Source: JAFDCJ01 sp049669725 | GTDB lineage: Bacteria > Desulfobacterota > Desulfobacteria > Desulfobacterales > JAFDCJ01 | Assembly (NCBI GenBank): GCA_049669725.1 | Contig: JBATKU010000056.1 | Span: 1 to 64,000 of the forward strand | Direction: 5' to 3' | DNA: 64,000 bases | Part shown: piece after piece, positions 1 through 7,318 of the stretch | Layout of the letters: each line of letters begins with the position of its first letter | Numbering within the stretch: position 1 is the stretch's first letter | Notes under the pieces: generated by a model | Database searches by the model: none | The model's input: only the letters and a program-made list of their open reading frames with translations | Told to the model about the DNA's origin: nothing | Position numbers and translations under genes: made by a program

Positions 1-505
1 CCTGCAACGGGCGGGGAACACGGGCCAGAAGGGTTTTTTCCCGTACGCCCGCAAACAGAATCAATGCCAGGCCGAATCCAACGGCATAACCAAAGGAGGC
101 TACCAGGGCCTGCATAAACGTATACTCTTCGTTGACATTGATCAGGCATACGCCCATGACGGCGCAGTTGGTGGTGATCAAGGGCAGAAAAATTCCCAGG
201 CCGGCATACAGGGCCGGGATACTTTTCTTTAAAAACATTTCCACAAATTGAACCAGGGACGCAATCACCAGGATAAAGGCCACGGTTCGCAGATACTCGA
301 GGTCGTATTTTACCAGGAAAAAGGTGTTGGTCATCCAGGTGATAACACCGGCCATTACCAGGACGAAGACCACAGCCATGGCCATGCCGATGGCGGTTTC
401 CATCTTTTTGGATGTCCCCAGAAAAGGACAGTTACCCAAATACTGGGCCAGCAGAATATTATTTATCAGGATACAACTGACGGCAAGGACAAATAAATCA
501 CCCAT
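1..505 (-). CDS. rnfA: RnfA, Rnf complex membrane subunit (C-terminus cut by window edge)
   Basis: Integral membrane subunit of the Rnf complex, which couples ferredoxin:NAD+ electron transfer to Na+ or H+ translocation across the inner membrane. Reading the minus strand from the ATG at 505-503 gives MGDLFVLAVSCILINNILLA, the canonical RnfA start, followed by QYLGNCPFLGTSKK and a series of hydrophobic helices. A second conserved stretch, PLITTNCAVMGVCL, carries the conserved Cys of the RnfA/RnfE half-channel pair. About 168 residues are visible; the usual length is about 190, so only the last helix is missing. The start lies 10 bp after the end of rnfE, as expected within one operon. RnfA is paralogous to RnfE, and the two have inverted topology. 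Confidence 0.93.
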   Translation of the reverse strand, partial: MGDLFVLAVSCILINNILLAQYLGNCPFLGTSKKMETAIGMAMAVVFVLVMAGVITWMTNTFFLVKYDLEYLRTVAFILVIASLVQFVEMFLKKSIPALYAGLGIFLPLITTNCAVMGVCLINVNEEYTFMQALVASFGYAVGFGLALILFAGVREKTLLARVPRPLQ

Positions 506-514
506 GGTCTTCTC

Positions 515-1129
515 CTATTTTTTCCCGACCAGATTCATGAGACACAGCATCAGACCCAGGGCCATGAAGGCACCGGGGGCTTCGACCATAAAGGAAAACG
601 GCTTGTAGGCCGAACCGAATATGTGATAGACAAGGCCCCAGTCCTTCCAGATTGTCAGATAACCGGTGCCCAAAAGCTCCCTTACGGAGGCCAACGCAGC
701 TAGAGAACACGTGAAGCCAAGCCCGATGCCCAACCCGTCTAGCAGGGATCGCACAGGGCCATTTTTGGATGCAAATGCCTCTGCTCTTCCCAGGACAATA
801 CAGTTTACCACGATCAGCGGGATAAATATGCCGAGTTTGAGATACAGCTCATATTGAAATGCCTGCATGAGCAACTCTACGACGGTGACGAAGGTGGCGA
901 TAATCACGATGTAGCAGGCGATTCTAACTTTGGCCGGGATAAGCTTGCGCAACGCCGATACCAGTACGTTGGAGCCCACCAGGACAAAGGTTGTCGCAAC
1001 TCCCATTCCGATACCATTTTCTACTGACTTGGTGACCGCCAATACGGGGCAGAGGCCAAGGACCAGCCGAAAAGGCGGTACTTCATCCCAAAGTCCCTTC
1101 ACAAATTCCTGTGTCAGAGATTTCGCCAT
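515..1129 (-). CDS. rnfE: RnfE, Rnf complex membrane subunit
   Basis: Second of the two homologous membrane channel subunits of Rnf. The 204-residue protein opens MAKSLTQEFVKGLWDEVPPF and continues with LVLGLCPVLAVTKSVENGIG, the family signature with its Cys. The middle segment PLIVVNCIVLGRAEAFA holds the second conserved Cys that pairs with RnfA around the buried [2Fe-2S] site described for Rnf/Nqr. Six hydrophobic segments are visible and the length is normal for RnfE. An AGGGTG Shine-Dalgarno lies about 9 bases before the ATG. It sits 10 bp downstream of rnfG and 9 bp upstream of rnfA. Confidence 0.93.
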   Translation of the reverse strand: MAKSLTQEFVKGLWDEVPPFRLVLGLCPVLAVTKSVENGIGMGVATTFVLVGSNVLVSALRKLIPAKVRIACYIVIIATFVTVVELLMQAFQYELYLKLGIFIPLIVVNCIVLGRAEAFASKNGPVRSLLDGLGIGLGFTCSLAALASVRELLGTGYLTIWKDWGLVYHIFGSAYKPFSFMVEAPGAFMALGLMLCLMNLVGKK

Positions 1130-1139
1130 TTAGTTCACC

Positions 1140-1733
1140 CTATTTATTAAATTTCTTCAAATTGTCGGCAATCTGGGTTTTCAGCTTCTGGTATATTTTA
1201 TCAGCGTCTGTGGCCGCACTGGACACCGCGCGCGAGGTGATCGTCGCCCCGCTGATGGCACTGATGGAACCACCATCCAGGGTCACCGCGATGGGCTTCT
1301 CTAAGTCAAGGCCCTTATACTGAGCCACAAAGCCCGGATCACTTTTGGCTTTGGCACCCATGCCGGGTGTTTCGCCATGGGTGGTCACACTCACGCCCAT
1401 CAGTTTGCTGTCTTTGACATCGATACCCACCATTAAGCCGACATCACCGCCGTAACCCTTACCGGAAGTTTCAAAGGCTACGCCCCGGGGCTCGCCGTCG
1501 AAAACACCGACAAAAAAGGTCCTTTCAACCTCTCCGTCCTTGATGGTAAATCGGTCGGCAATCGGGTCGTTGCCGGCGCCTTCGAAAATGGTTCGCACAG
1601 CCGGGCCTTTAACGAACTCCAGCACCTGGTTATCGATTCTTCCCTGATAAGTGTTACGGATATAGGCCAGCACGCCCCCTGAAAAAAAGCTTAGAATGGT
1701 AAGCACAACCACCATTTTTATCATTTCACGCAT
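1140..1733 (-). CDS. rnfG: RnfG, covalent-FMN subunit
   Basis: Periplasm-facing flavoprotein subunit of Rnf. It has one N-terminal membrane helix (about residues 6-26) followed by an FMN-binding domain. The motif SISAISGATITSRAV near residue 165 contains the S/T-G-A-T signature whose Thr carries phosphoester-linked FMN in RnfG/NqrC. THGETPGMGAKAKSD is a second family hallmark. I place the start at the ATG at 1733 (MREMIKMVVV, 197 aa), one base after the rnfD stop and preceded by AAAGG. A TTG three codons earlier at 1742 would overlap rnfD and is less likely. The gene lies between rnfD and rnfE in the usual D-G-E order. Confidence 0.93.
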   Translation of the reverse strand: MREMIKMVVVLTILSFFSGGVLAYIRNTYQGRIDNQVLEFVKGPAVRTIFEGAGNDPIADRFTIKDGEVERTFFVGVFDGEPRGVAFETSGKGYGGDVGLMVGIDVKDSKLMGVSVTTHGETPGMGAKAKSDPGFVAQYKGLDLEKPIAVTLDGGSISAISGATITSRAVSSAATDADKIYQKLKTQIADNLKKFNK

Positions 1734-1734
1734 T

Positions 1735-2694
1735 TTAGACAACCTTTCCCAAAGCTTGCGGTCTGATCCTGTCCAGCAGCGGACTGATAAGATTGATAAG
1801 TAAAATGGCCAAAAGTACGCCGTCGATATAGGCGCCGATATTGCGAATCAAAACAGTCATTATTCCGCCGACGGCTCCATAGATTAGCATCGGGATTACG
1901 TTAACCGGCGAAGAACCATCTTCGGTGGCCAGGAAAAAGGCCCCGATCAGAGTATAACCTGAAAAAATATGGATACCGGGTTCGGCAAAACGAACCGGAT
2001 CGGCCACGTTAAATATCAACGCCGTCAGATATACCCCGGCCAGAAATGTGAGCGATATTTCCGGTCGAATAAAGCCTCTCAGCATCAGATAGCATCCGCC
2101 CACTATAAGACCGAGGCCGAAGGTGGCGCCGAGACCACCGATTTGCCTGCCCATGAGCAGGTCGCCGATCTGAATCGATTTTAAAGCATCGGCCCCGAAA
2201 CTCTTGGCGATTGCCAGGGGATAAACGGCGGCGAAGCTAAAATTGTAATTTAACAGCATCCCATCGAAATTGAAAAGATCCTTCCAGGATAACATCAGAA
2301 TGGCCACTGCCAGGGCCACCGGATTGAACGGATTGCTGCCGATGCCGCCAAATATCTGTTTGCCGATGACCACAGCAATAAAAGTACCGGTAATCACGGC
2401 CCACCAGGGCATGGTGGCCGGCATCAGCATCGCAAAAATTAAACCGATTACCGCCGCATTGCCGTCGCCGATGGTGACCGGTCTTTTGGTTACATAATTA
2501 ATCGCCAGCTCCCATAGCATGGCTGTTGCCACCGACAGGCTGATGACACCGAAAACCGGAATGCCGTAATAATAAACACCGGCAATCAGGGCGGGCAGAG
2601 CGGCCAGCAGGGTGTGATAGCTGCGATCGGTAACCCGGGTTCCGTTGTGCCAGAAAGGCGCATGCGAAACGATCAACTTTTTTTGGTCAAGCAT
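1735..2694 (-). CDS. rnfD: RnfD, membrane flavin subunit
   Basis: Membrane subunit of Rnf related to NqrB. The 319-residue polytopic protein opens MLDQKKLIVSHAPFWHNG, the usual RnfD cytoplasmic start. It contains the hallmark KQIFGGIGSNPFNPVALA and, near residue 190, GLGATFGLGL at the position of the segment that carries covalent FMN on Thr in RnfD/NqrB. The loop FFLATEDGSSPVN corresponds to the conserved MATDPxTSP region. The start codon lies inside the 3' end of rnfC (8-bp overlap), which implies translational coupling. The overlap falls in the 9-bp tandem repeat that encodes the RnfC tail. Confidence 0.93.
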   Translation of the reverse strand: MLDQKKLIVSHAPFWHNGTRVTDRSYHTLLAALPALIAGVYYYGIPVFGVISLSVATAMLWELAINYVTKRPVTIGDGNAAVIGLIFAMLMPATMPWWAVITGTFIAVVIGKQIFGGIGSNPFNPVALAVAILMLSWKDLFNFDGMLLNYNFSFAAVYPLAIAKSFGADALKSIQIGDLLMGRQIGGLGATFGLGLIVGGCYLMLRGFIRPEISLTFLAGVYLTALIFNVADPVRFAEPGIHIFSGYTLIGAFFLATEDGSSPVNVIPMLIYGAVGGIMTVLIRNIGAYIDGVLLAILLINLISPLLDRIRPQALGKVV

Positions 2695-4027
2695 CCGTTG
2701 CCTCCGTTGCCTCCGTTGCCTCTGTTACTTCTGTCGCCTCGGTCGTTTCCGTTGTTTCCATTATCTCTGAGGCCTTAGCCCGGTCCAGTTCATATTTGGC
2801 TAACTTGATATACTGAAATATCGGTATCCTGGATACACATACAAAGCTGCAAATACCGCATTCGATACAGGATAATAAATCGTAAGTATCCGCGGCTTCT
2901 TCAAATTGGCCGGCTTCCAAAAACCTGACCAGCATATGGACCTGTATTTGAGCCGGGCAGGCCCTGACGCAATCACCACAGTTTATGCAGGGATAATCGG
3001 ATGCATAGGCGGCATCTTTGCGGTCCAGGATGACGATGCCGTTGGTATCGGGCATCACCGGGTGGTCCAGTGAGTAGACCGCCGAGCCCCTCAGCGGGCC
3101 GCCAAAAATAATGCGGTCTTCTTCATTGATGGAAACGTCGTATTTATCAAGGATATCTCTGATCGGTGTGCCGATGGTGGTTTCGATCAATCGTTGGGTC
3201 CCGTCTTTGGTAACCAGGGTAAGGATTTTGCTAACCGGTATCTGACCGTTATCGTAGGCTTTACCGATGGACGCGACCGCCTCCGCACTCATGAAACAGG
3301 CACCCATATCTTCGCAGTTACTTCCGGCCGGAACAATTTCTCCCAGAACATCTTTCATAATCATCCGGGGCAGGGCGGCAGGATATCCGGTATCAAGGCC
3401 CTTTACCTCGGCACCGATGTGTCCGTAGCCCTGCATGGACTCACCGGCCGTGACCAGGACAATTCGTTCCACGCCGGAAATTTCTTTCAGAATGCCGATC
3501 CCTTTTTTGATGTCGTCGAGGGCGGAACTCACGATATATTGGTTGGTCCCAATGAGAAGGTCGTCATCTACGCCCGTGATCACGATGGTATTTATTGCTT
3601 TTTCAGGCTCCACTAAGGCGGAATAGACGGGATTTCCCGGTAAAAAAGACAGATGGGCGATGGCGGTGTCTAAACTTGAGGTTTGATTGTCAAACGGTTC
3701 GTCTAATTCCTCATTTTCATCAATATTGATGGTAATGGCGCTGTAGGCTTTACCGAAATCGCCGGTGTATGATGAAATAGAGGCTATGGTTCCGGTTACG
3801 CTTGAGATGACATAGGTCGGATCCTCTGCAAAAAGAGCCAGTTTTTGACCGGTTTTAACCCTGTCACCGGTCTGAAAGGCAGGTGCAGCGGATTGATCAC
3901 CGTTGGTTGGGTGAAACAGGGTAACCGATTTGGCGGCGGCAACTTTTTCAGGTTTTGGCACTTTAACCGGAAGCAGTTCATATTCAATTCGAGAATTGGT
4001 TAAACCCAGAAACGATTTTTTTAGCAT
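2687..4027 (-). CDS. rnfC: RnfC, NADH-side iron-sulfur subunit with TE/AT-repeat tail
   Basis: Peripheral subunit that receives NADH electrons in the Rnf complex (NuoF/NqrF-like fold, FMN and NADH site, then ferredoxin domain). The 446-residue protein begins with a barrel-sandwich region (VTLFHPTNGDQSAAPAFQTG, GDRVKTGQKLALF). A nucleotide-binding part follows, then two [4Fe-4S] motifs, CINCGDCVRACP and CIECGICSFVC, near residues 345-395. The tail after about residue 420 is almost pure Thr/Glu/Ala (METTETTEATEVTEATEA), encoded by a 9-bp tandem repeat; this is not conserved in the family. An AAAGGG ribosome site lies 8 bases before the ATG. It follows the tetraheme cytochrome gene by about 70 bp. 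Confidence 0.95.
   Translation of the reverse strand: MLKKSFLGLTNSRIEYELLPVKVPKPEKVAAAKSVTLFHPTNGDQSAAPAFQTGDRVKTGQKLALFAEDPTYVISSVTGTIASISSYTGDFGKAYSAITINIDENEELDEPFDNQTSSLDTAIAHLSFLPGNPVYSALVEPEKAINTIVITGVDDDLLIGTNQYIVSSALDDIKKGIGILKEISGVERIVLVTAGESMQGYGHIGAEVKGLDTGYPAALPRMIMKDVLGEIVPAGSNCEDMGACFMSAEAVASIGKAYDNGQIPVSKILTLVTKDGTQRLIETTIGTPIRDILDKYDVSINEEDRIIFGGPLRGSAVYSLDHPVMPDTNGIVILDRKDAAYASDYPCINCGDCVRACPAQIQVHMLVRFLEAGQFEEAADTYDLLSCIECGICSFVCVSRIPIFQYIKLAKYELDRAKASEIMETTETTEATEVTEATEATEATDA
2693..2763. repeat. 9-bp tandem repeat inside the rnfC 3' end
   Basis: About seven imperfect copies of the 9-mer GCCTCCGTT (read on the plus strand) run through the end of rnfC. They encode alternating Thr-Glu and Ala-Thr residues. 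The rnfD start codon lies at the distal end of the array. Because the unit is a multiple of three, copy-number change would alter tail length without shifting the frame. Confidence 0.85.
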
Positions 4028-4096
4028 AAAGCAACCCTTTTATTTACCAGCAAGATTTAACAGTCATACAAAGACGGCAGCCGTTAGTCTATGGCC

Positions 4097-4486
4097 TTAC
4101 ATGACATGACAGGCGGAACAATCTTTTTCAACCGGACCGGCGCCAAAGGCTTCGTGACATCCTGCGCACTGCTGGTGGAAAGCATCAGCGCGCTTGGGGA
4201 CTTCTTCATCACCTTCAGCCGGGTCATGGCATTCAGCGCACGACTGTGCCTGGTCATACTCATCTGCGGCCAGGGTGTGGTGGCAGTCCCCGCATGAGAT
4301 CCCATATCCGGTAACCGACTGATGGGTTTGGTGATCAAAAAGCACCTTGCCCGCCGCAGGGGTATATAGCAATCGGATCGGTTGATCAGGAATTTCGGGC
4401 GGAAAAGCTGCATAGCATATAACACCCACCAACAGCAGCCAAATTGTCAGACCGTACGCCAGCTTCAATTCGAGTTTTGAGAACAT
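4097..4486 (-). CDS. Rnf-associated tetraheme cytochrome c (c3/c7-like)
   Basis: Small membrane-anchored c-type cytochrome. From the ATG at 4486 (MFSKLELKLAYGL, 129 aa) there is one N-terminal hydrophobic segment and then four CxxCH heme-attachment motifs: CGDCHH, CAECHD, CAGCHE and CSACHV. Extra His residues (FDHQTHQS) are suitable as axial ligands, as in class III cytochromes. A reading frame open 20 codons further upstream has no homologous look; the chosen ATG has AAGG about 12 bases ahead and starts right before the signal-anchor. Genes for multiheme cytochromes are known beside rnf in sulfate reducers and in Methanosarcina, where they link Rnf to periplasmic electron carriers. The same role is inferred here from position between rnfB and rnfC. 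Confidence 0.9.
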   Translation of the reverse strand: MFSKLELKLAYGLTIWLLLVGVICYAAFPPEIPDQPIRLLYTPAAGKVLFDHQTHQSVTGYGISCGDCHHTLAADEYDQAQSCAECHDPAEGDEEVPKRADAFHQQCAGCHEAFGAGPVEKDCSACHVM

Positions 4487-4956
4487 AGAATAACCGTACC
4501 TTATATAAATTAAAGCATCTACGTTGCCAGACGCGGAAAACCTCATTGTATTTCCGCGTAATCAATTTATACTCGGGTTATGGAATGTTGAAATGCTGGA
4601 GTAATGGAATATTGGGTAATAAATAAGGAACTAATCGGATTAGAATTGATTTAAATCCTCAAAACCCATTATTCCATATTTCCATCATTCCACTATTCCG
4701 AATGGGCGGAGCCCATTTGTATTTCATGCTGGATGTCCTGCGTGCCAAAAAGTCAAGCTTCGACTACCATAATGCAGCCAACCTTTCAAGCAATTTTTAG
4801 AAGTGGCTTCAAAACCTCATCTAACGGTCAAATACTGCGTTGCGAGTTTCTTCGAAATGTACGCTCATCCGCCTCCGGCGGACTGCGCTTTCTCATCAAC
4901 TCGTCCGCCTCAAGCGGATCTTTGGACGTGATCTGAGGTTTTGAAACCACTTCAAG
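4487..4956. other. Non-coding gap between rnfB and the cytochrome gene
   Basis: No convincing gene. The segment 4570-4700 is rich in the words TTCCAT, ATTCCA and TGGAATA in both orientations; part of it recurs at 39380-39398 (TATTCCATCATTCCACT). The segment 4801-4952 is an inverted-repeat-bounded element described separately. No promoter or terminator could be defined with confidence. Confidence 0.7.
4801..4952. repeat. MITE/REP-like element bounded by 19-bp inverted repeats
   Basis: The left end AAGTGGCTTCAAAACCTCA (4801-4819) and the right end TGAGGTTTTGAAACCACTT (4934-4952) are reverse complements with one mismatch, about 150 bp apart. Inside lie two short palindromes, TCCGCCTCCGGCGGA and TCCGCCTCAAGCGGA. 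The right end sits 4 bp from the rnfB stop codon. There is no coding capacity. The architecture suggests a miniature mobile or REP-type element. Confidence 0.7.
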
Positions 4957-7074
4957 TCAGGCGACTTCGGTTTTATTCCTTAAATCAGTAATTTTCACTG
5001 TTGCGTCGGTCGCCTGGTCCGGATTGTAGCAGGTCAGACAGCAAAACAGGCAGCGCAGGCTTTCATCCCGAGCGGCTTCTTCGCTAAGTACCTGATCTGA
5101 CTCAATAAATGATTTTATTCGTTCGGCAACGGGCAGTTCCGGCATCGGGGCCCGTTTACTCTTTATGATGCCCTCCACATATTCAAATAGGGTTTCGTCG
5201 ATCAGATTTTTTTGCAGCTCCCCCGGATCAGCTTTTACTTCCTCCTCCATGACGTACTGATGGATGGAGCGGGCCGCCCGTCGCCCGCCGCCAATGGCGT
5301 CTACGACCAAGCTTGGCCCGGTGGCAGCATCTCCGGCACAAAACACATAGGGCATATCACTCTGCAAGGTCGCCGGATCGACTTCAATGGTGTTCCACCG
5401 GGTGGTTTTCAGCTCTGCCAGCTGCTGATTCAGCTTTTCGGTAAAGGAAACATCCGGCGATTGTCCGATGGCCGTAATCACCATATCGGTTTCCATCAAG
5501 GTTTCAGATCCCTCGATGGGCACCGGCCGTCGTCTTCCGCTGGCATCCGGCTCTCCCAGTTCCATCTTCAGGTATTCCAGGTGGGTGGTAATCCCGTTTT
5601 CATCTCCCACCACCCGAACCGGAGCGGCCAGAAACGTGAATTTAACCCCTTCCTCCTCTGCCGCTTCAATTTCCACCGGGTTGGCCGGCATCTCATTGCG
5701 GGTTCGACGATAAACGAGGTTGACTTCCTCAACCCCGAGCCGGAGCAAATTGCGGGTGCAGTCAATGGCGGTGTTTCCACCGCCGATAATCACCGCGGAT
5801 CGACCGGTGGGGATCGGCTCACCGCCGGCCAGGCGTGATAGAAAATCGATGCCGGTATAACAGCCCTGTAATTGTTCGCCTTCGACGCGCAGGGACGAAT
5901 CTTTCCAGGCCCCGATGCCCAGGAAAATGGCATCATAACCGTCGGTCTTCAGAGAATCCACATCAAAATCGATACCAAATCTTACATTGCAGCGGCTCTC
6001 AACGCCAAGCTCCAGAATACCATTTATTTCCCAGTCGAGCACTTCTTTGGGAAGGCGGTATTCCGGTATGCCGTAGCGCAGCATACCCCCCATTTTGGGC
6101 ATGGCTTCGAAAATCGTTACCTCGTGGCCCAACCGGCGTAGAAAAAAGGCACAGGTCAGTCCTGCCGGTCCACCGCCCACCACCGCTATGCGTTTATCTG
6201 TCAGGGGAGCTATCGGCACCGGCAGACGTTTGCCGGAATTCATCTCATAATCGGCCGCAAATCGTTTCAGCTGGTTGATGGATACCGGCTCATCTTCAAT
6301 TGCTCGCCGGCAATTGACTTCGCAGGGATGGGGGCACACCCGCCCGCAGGCCAACAGCAGGGGATTTCGTTCCCGGATGGTGTCGACGGCACCTTCATAG
6401 TCGCCTTCTCTGATTTGAGCGATATATTTGGGGATGTCGATTTCAGCCGGACAGGTCTGGCGGCAGGGAGCCAGACGATCATTGAACTGGTTGAAATGCA
6501 AAATGCGCTGGGACGGCGTTCGTACCTTCATAATCGCTTTGGGACATACCTGTTCGCAGACCCCGCACCCGACGCATTTGCTTTTATCGACCACCGGGTA
6601 GCCTTCCGGCCCCATTTTTAAGGCGTCAAACTGGCATGCCCGAACACAATCTCCCAGTCCGATGCAGCCGACGCCGCAAACCCGGTGCCCGCCGGACAGG
6701 TTGGCCTGGGCCTGGCATGTATTGACTCCGAAATACAGGTATTTGGTCTCTGCACGGTCGCCACCGGCACAAGTATTGTAGGATTTCAACGGTTCTGCCA
6801 GCCCGACCTCCATACCCATTACTTCGGCAGCCGCCTGGGCAGACTCCGGCCCGCCCACGACACAGACACTGGGAAGCGCTTTGCCGCCGACCACCGCAAC
6901 AGCCGCTGCCGAACAGCCGGCATACCCGCAACCACCGCAGTTGGCGCCGGCAAAGGTGGATTCCACTTGAGCGATGCGCGGATCTTCCCAGACATAAAAT
7001 ATTCGTGACGCCGCCCCTAGAACTATTCCGCAAACAGCCCCCAGTCCAAGCATAAAAAATAAACCTTCGATCAT
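4957..7074 (-). CDS. rnfB: RnfB fused to a GltD-like NAD(P)/FAD oxidoreductase
   Basis: First gene of the rnf operon. From the ATG at 7074 (GAGGAG 7 bases upstream) the protein has 705 residues. Residues 1-28 form the RnfB membrane anchor. An RnfB Fe-S domain with ANCGGCGYAGC is followed by two [4Fe-4S] ferredoxin motifs around 130-185, VGCIGLGDCVRACQ and CVGCGVCEQVCP. From about residue 200 the sequence becomes a glutamate-synthase small-subunit-like module: a Cys-rich N-terminal segment (APCRQTCPAEIDIPKYI, ACGRVCPHPCEVNCR), an FAD dinucleotide fold (VVGGGPAGLTCAF near 300), an NAD(P) fold (VIIGGGNTAIDC near 435), the second FAD signature FCAGDAATGPSLV, and a terminal Cys cluster CLFCCLTC. 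Ordinary RnfB is about 200-450 residues and has no such flavoprotein domain. RnfB normally accepts electrons from ferredoxin; the added domain suggests a second NAD(P)H entry or exit point. That role is inference. Confidence 0.92.
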   Translation of the reverse strand: MIEGLFFMLGLGAVCGIVLGAASRIFYVWEDPRIAQVESTFAGANCGGCGYAGCSAAAVAVVGGKALPSVCVVGGPESAQAAAEVMGMEVGLAEPLKSYNTCAGGDRAETKYLYFGVNTCQAQANLSGGHRVCGVGCIGLGDCVRACQFDALKMGPEGYPVVDKSKCVGCGVCEQVCPKAIMKVRTPSQRILHFNQFNDRLAPCRQTCPAEIDIPKYIAQIREGDYEGAVDTIRERNPLLLACGRVCPHPCEVNCRRAIEDEPVSINQLKRFAADYEMNSGKRLPVPIAPLTDKRIAVVGGGPAGLTCAFFLRRLGHEVTIFEAMPKMGGMLRYGIPEYRLPKEVLDWEINGILELGVESRCNVRFGIDFDVDSLKTDGYDAIFLGIGAWKDSSLRVEGEQLQGCYTGIDFLSRLAGGEPIPTGRSAVIIGGGNTAIDCTRNLLRLGVEEVNLVYRRTRNEMPANPVEIEAAEEEGVKFTFLAAPVRVVGDENGITTHLEYLKMELGEPDASGRRRPVPIEGSETLMETDMVITAIGQSPDVSFTEKLNQQLAELKTTRWNTIEVDPATLQSDMPYVFCAGDAATGPSLVVDAIGGGRRAARSIHQYVMEEEVKADPGELQKNLIDETLFEYVEGIIKSKRAPMPELPVAERIKSFIESDQVLSEEAARDESLRCLFCCLTCYNPDQATDATVKITDLRNKTEVA

Positions 7075-7083
7075 AACCACTCC

Positions 7084-7318
7084 TCAGATATCTGATTTTT
7101 TCTCGAAAGAAATTTTCCTATCACTTTAACATTTTGATTTCAAGCTTAAAAACAGAGTACAGAAAACAGAGGACAGATGACCCTCCTTCGCCTTTCAGGC
7201 TGCGGAGGGCAGGCAGAGGATTTCGATTTGGGATTTTAGATTGCGGGTTCGGAATGCGAGTTTCGGAATGGTCTGGCCTTCACCACGCAACTCGCAACAC
7301 GGAACGCGCAACCCGTGT
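7084..7318. repeat. Spacer of word-like repeats upstream of rnfB
   Basis: Non-coding. TCAGATATCTGA (7084-7095) is a perfect 12-bp palindrome near the rnfB ribosome site. Further upstream, 7145-7182 repeats ACAGA/CAGAGGACAGA words, 7218-7247 repeats GATTT/GGATTT words, and 7239-7318 repeats GGTTCGGAATGCG / GCAACTCGCAACACGG words. The last family recurs in front of murC (14101-14134). Confidence 0.55.

Noticed and set aside
3194..3616. 140-codon plus-strand frame opposite rnfC
   Set aside because: It is antisense to the conserved RnfC coding sequence, has no recognisable domain and lacks a ribosome site; it is a shadow of the real gene.
5212..5838. 208-codon plus-strand frame opposite rnfB
   Set aside because: The minus strand here encodes intact FAD and NAD(P) motifs. 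The antisense frame has low-complexity composition and no known domain.
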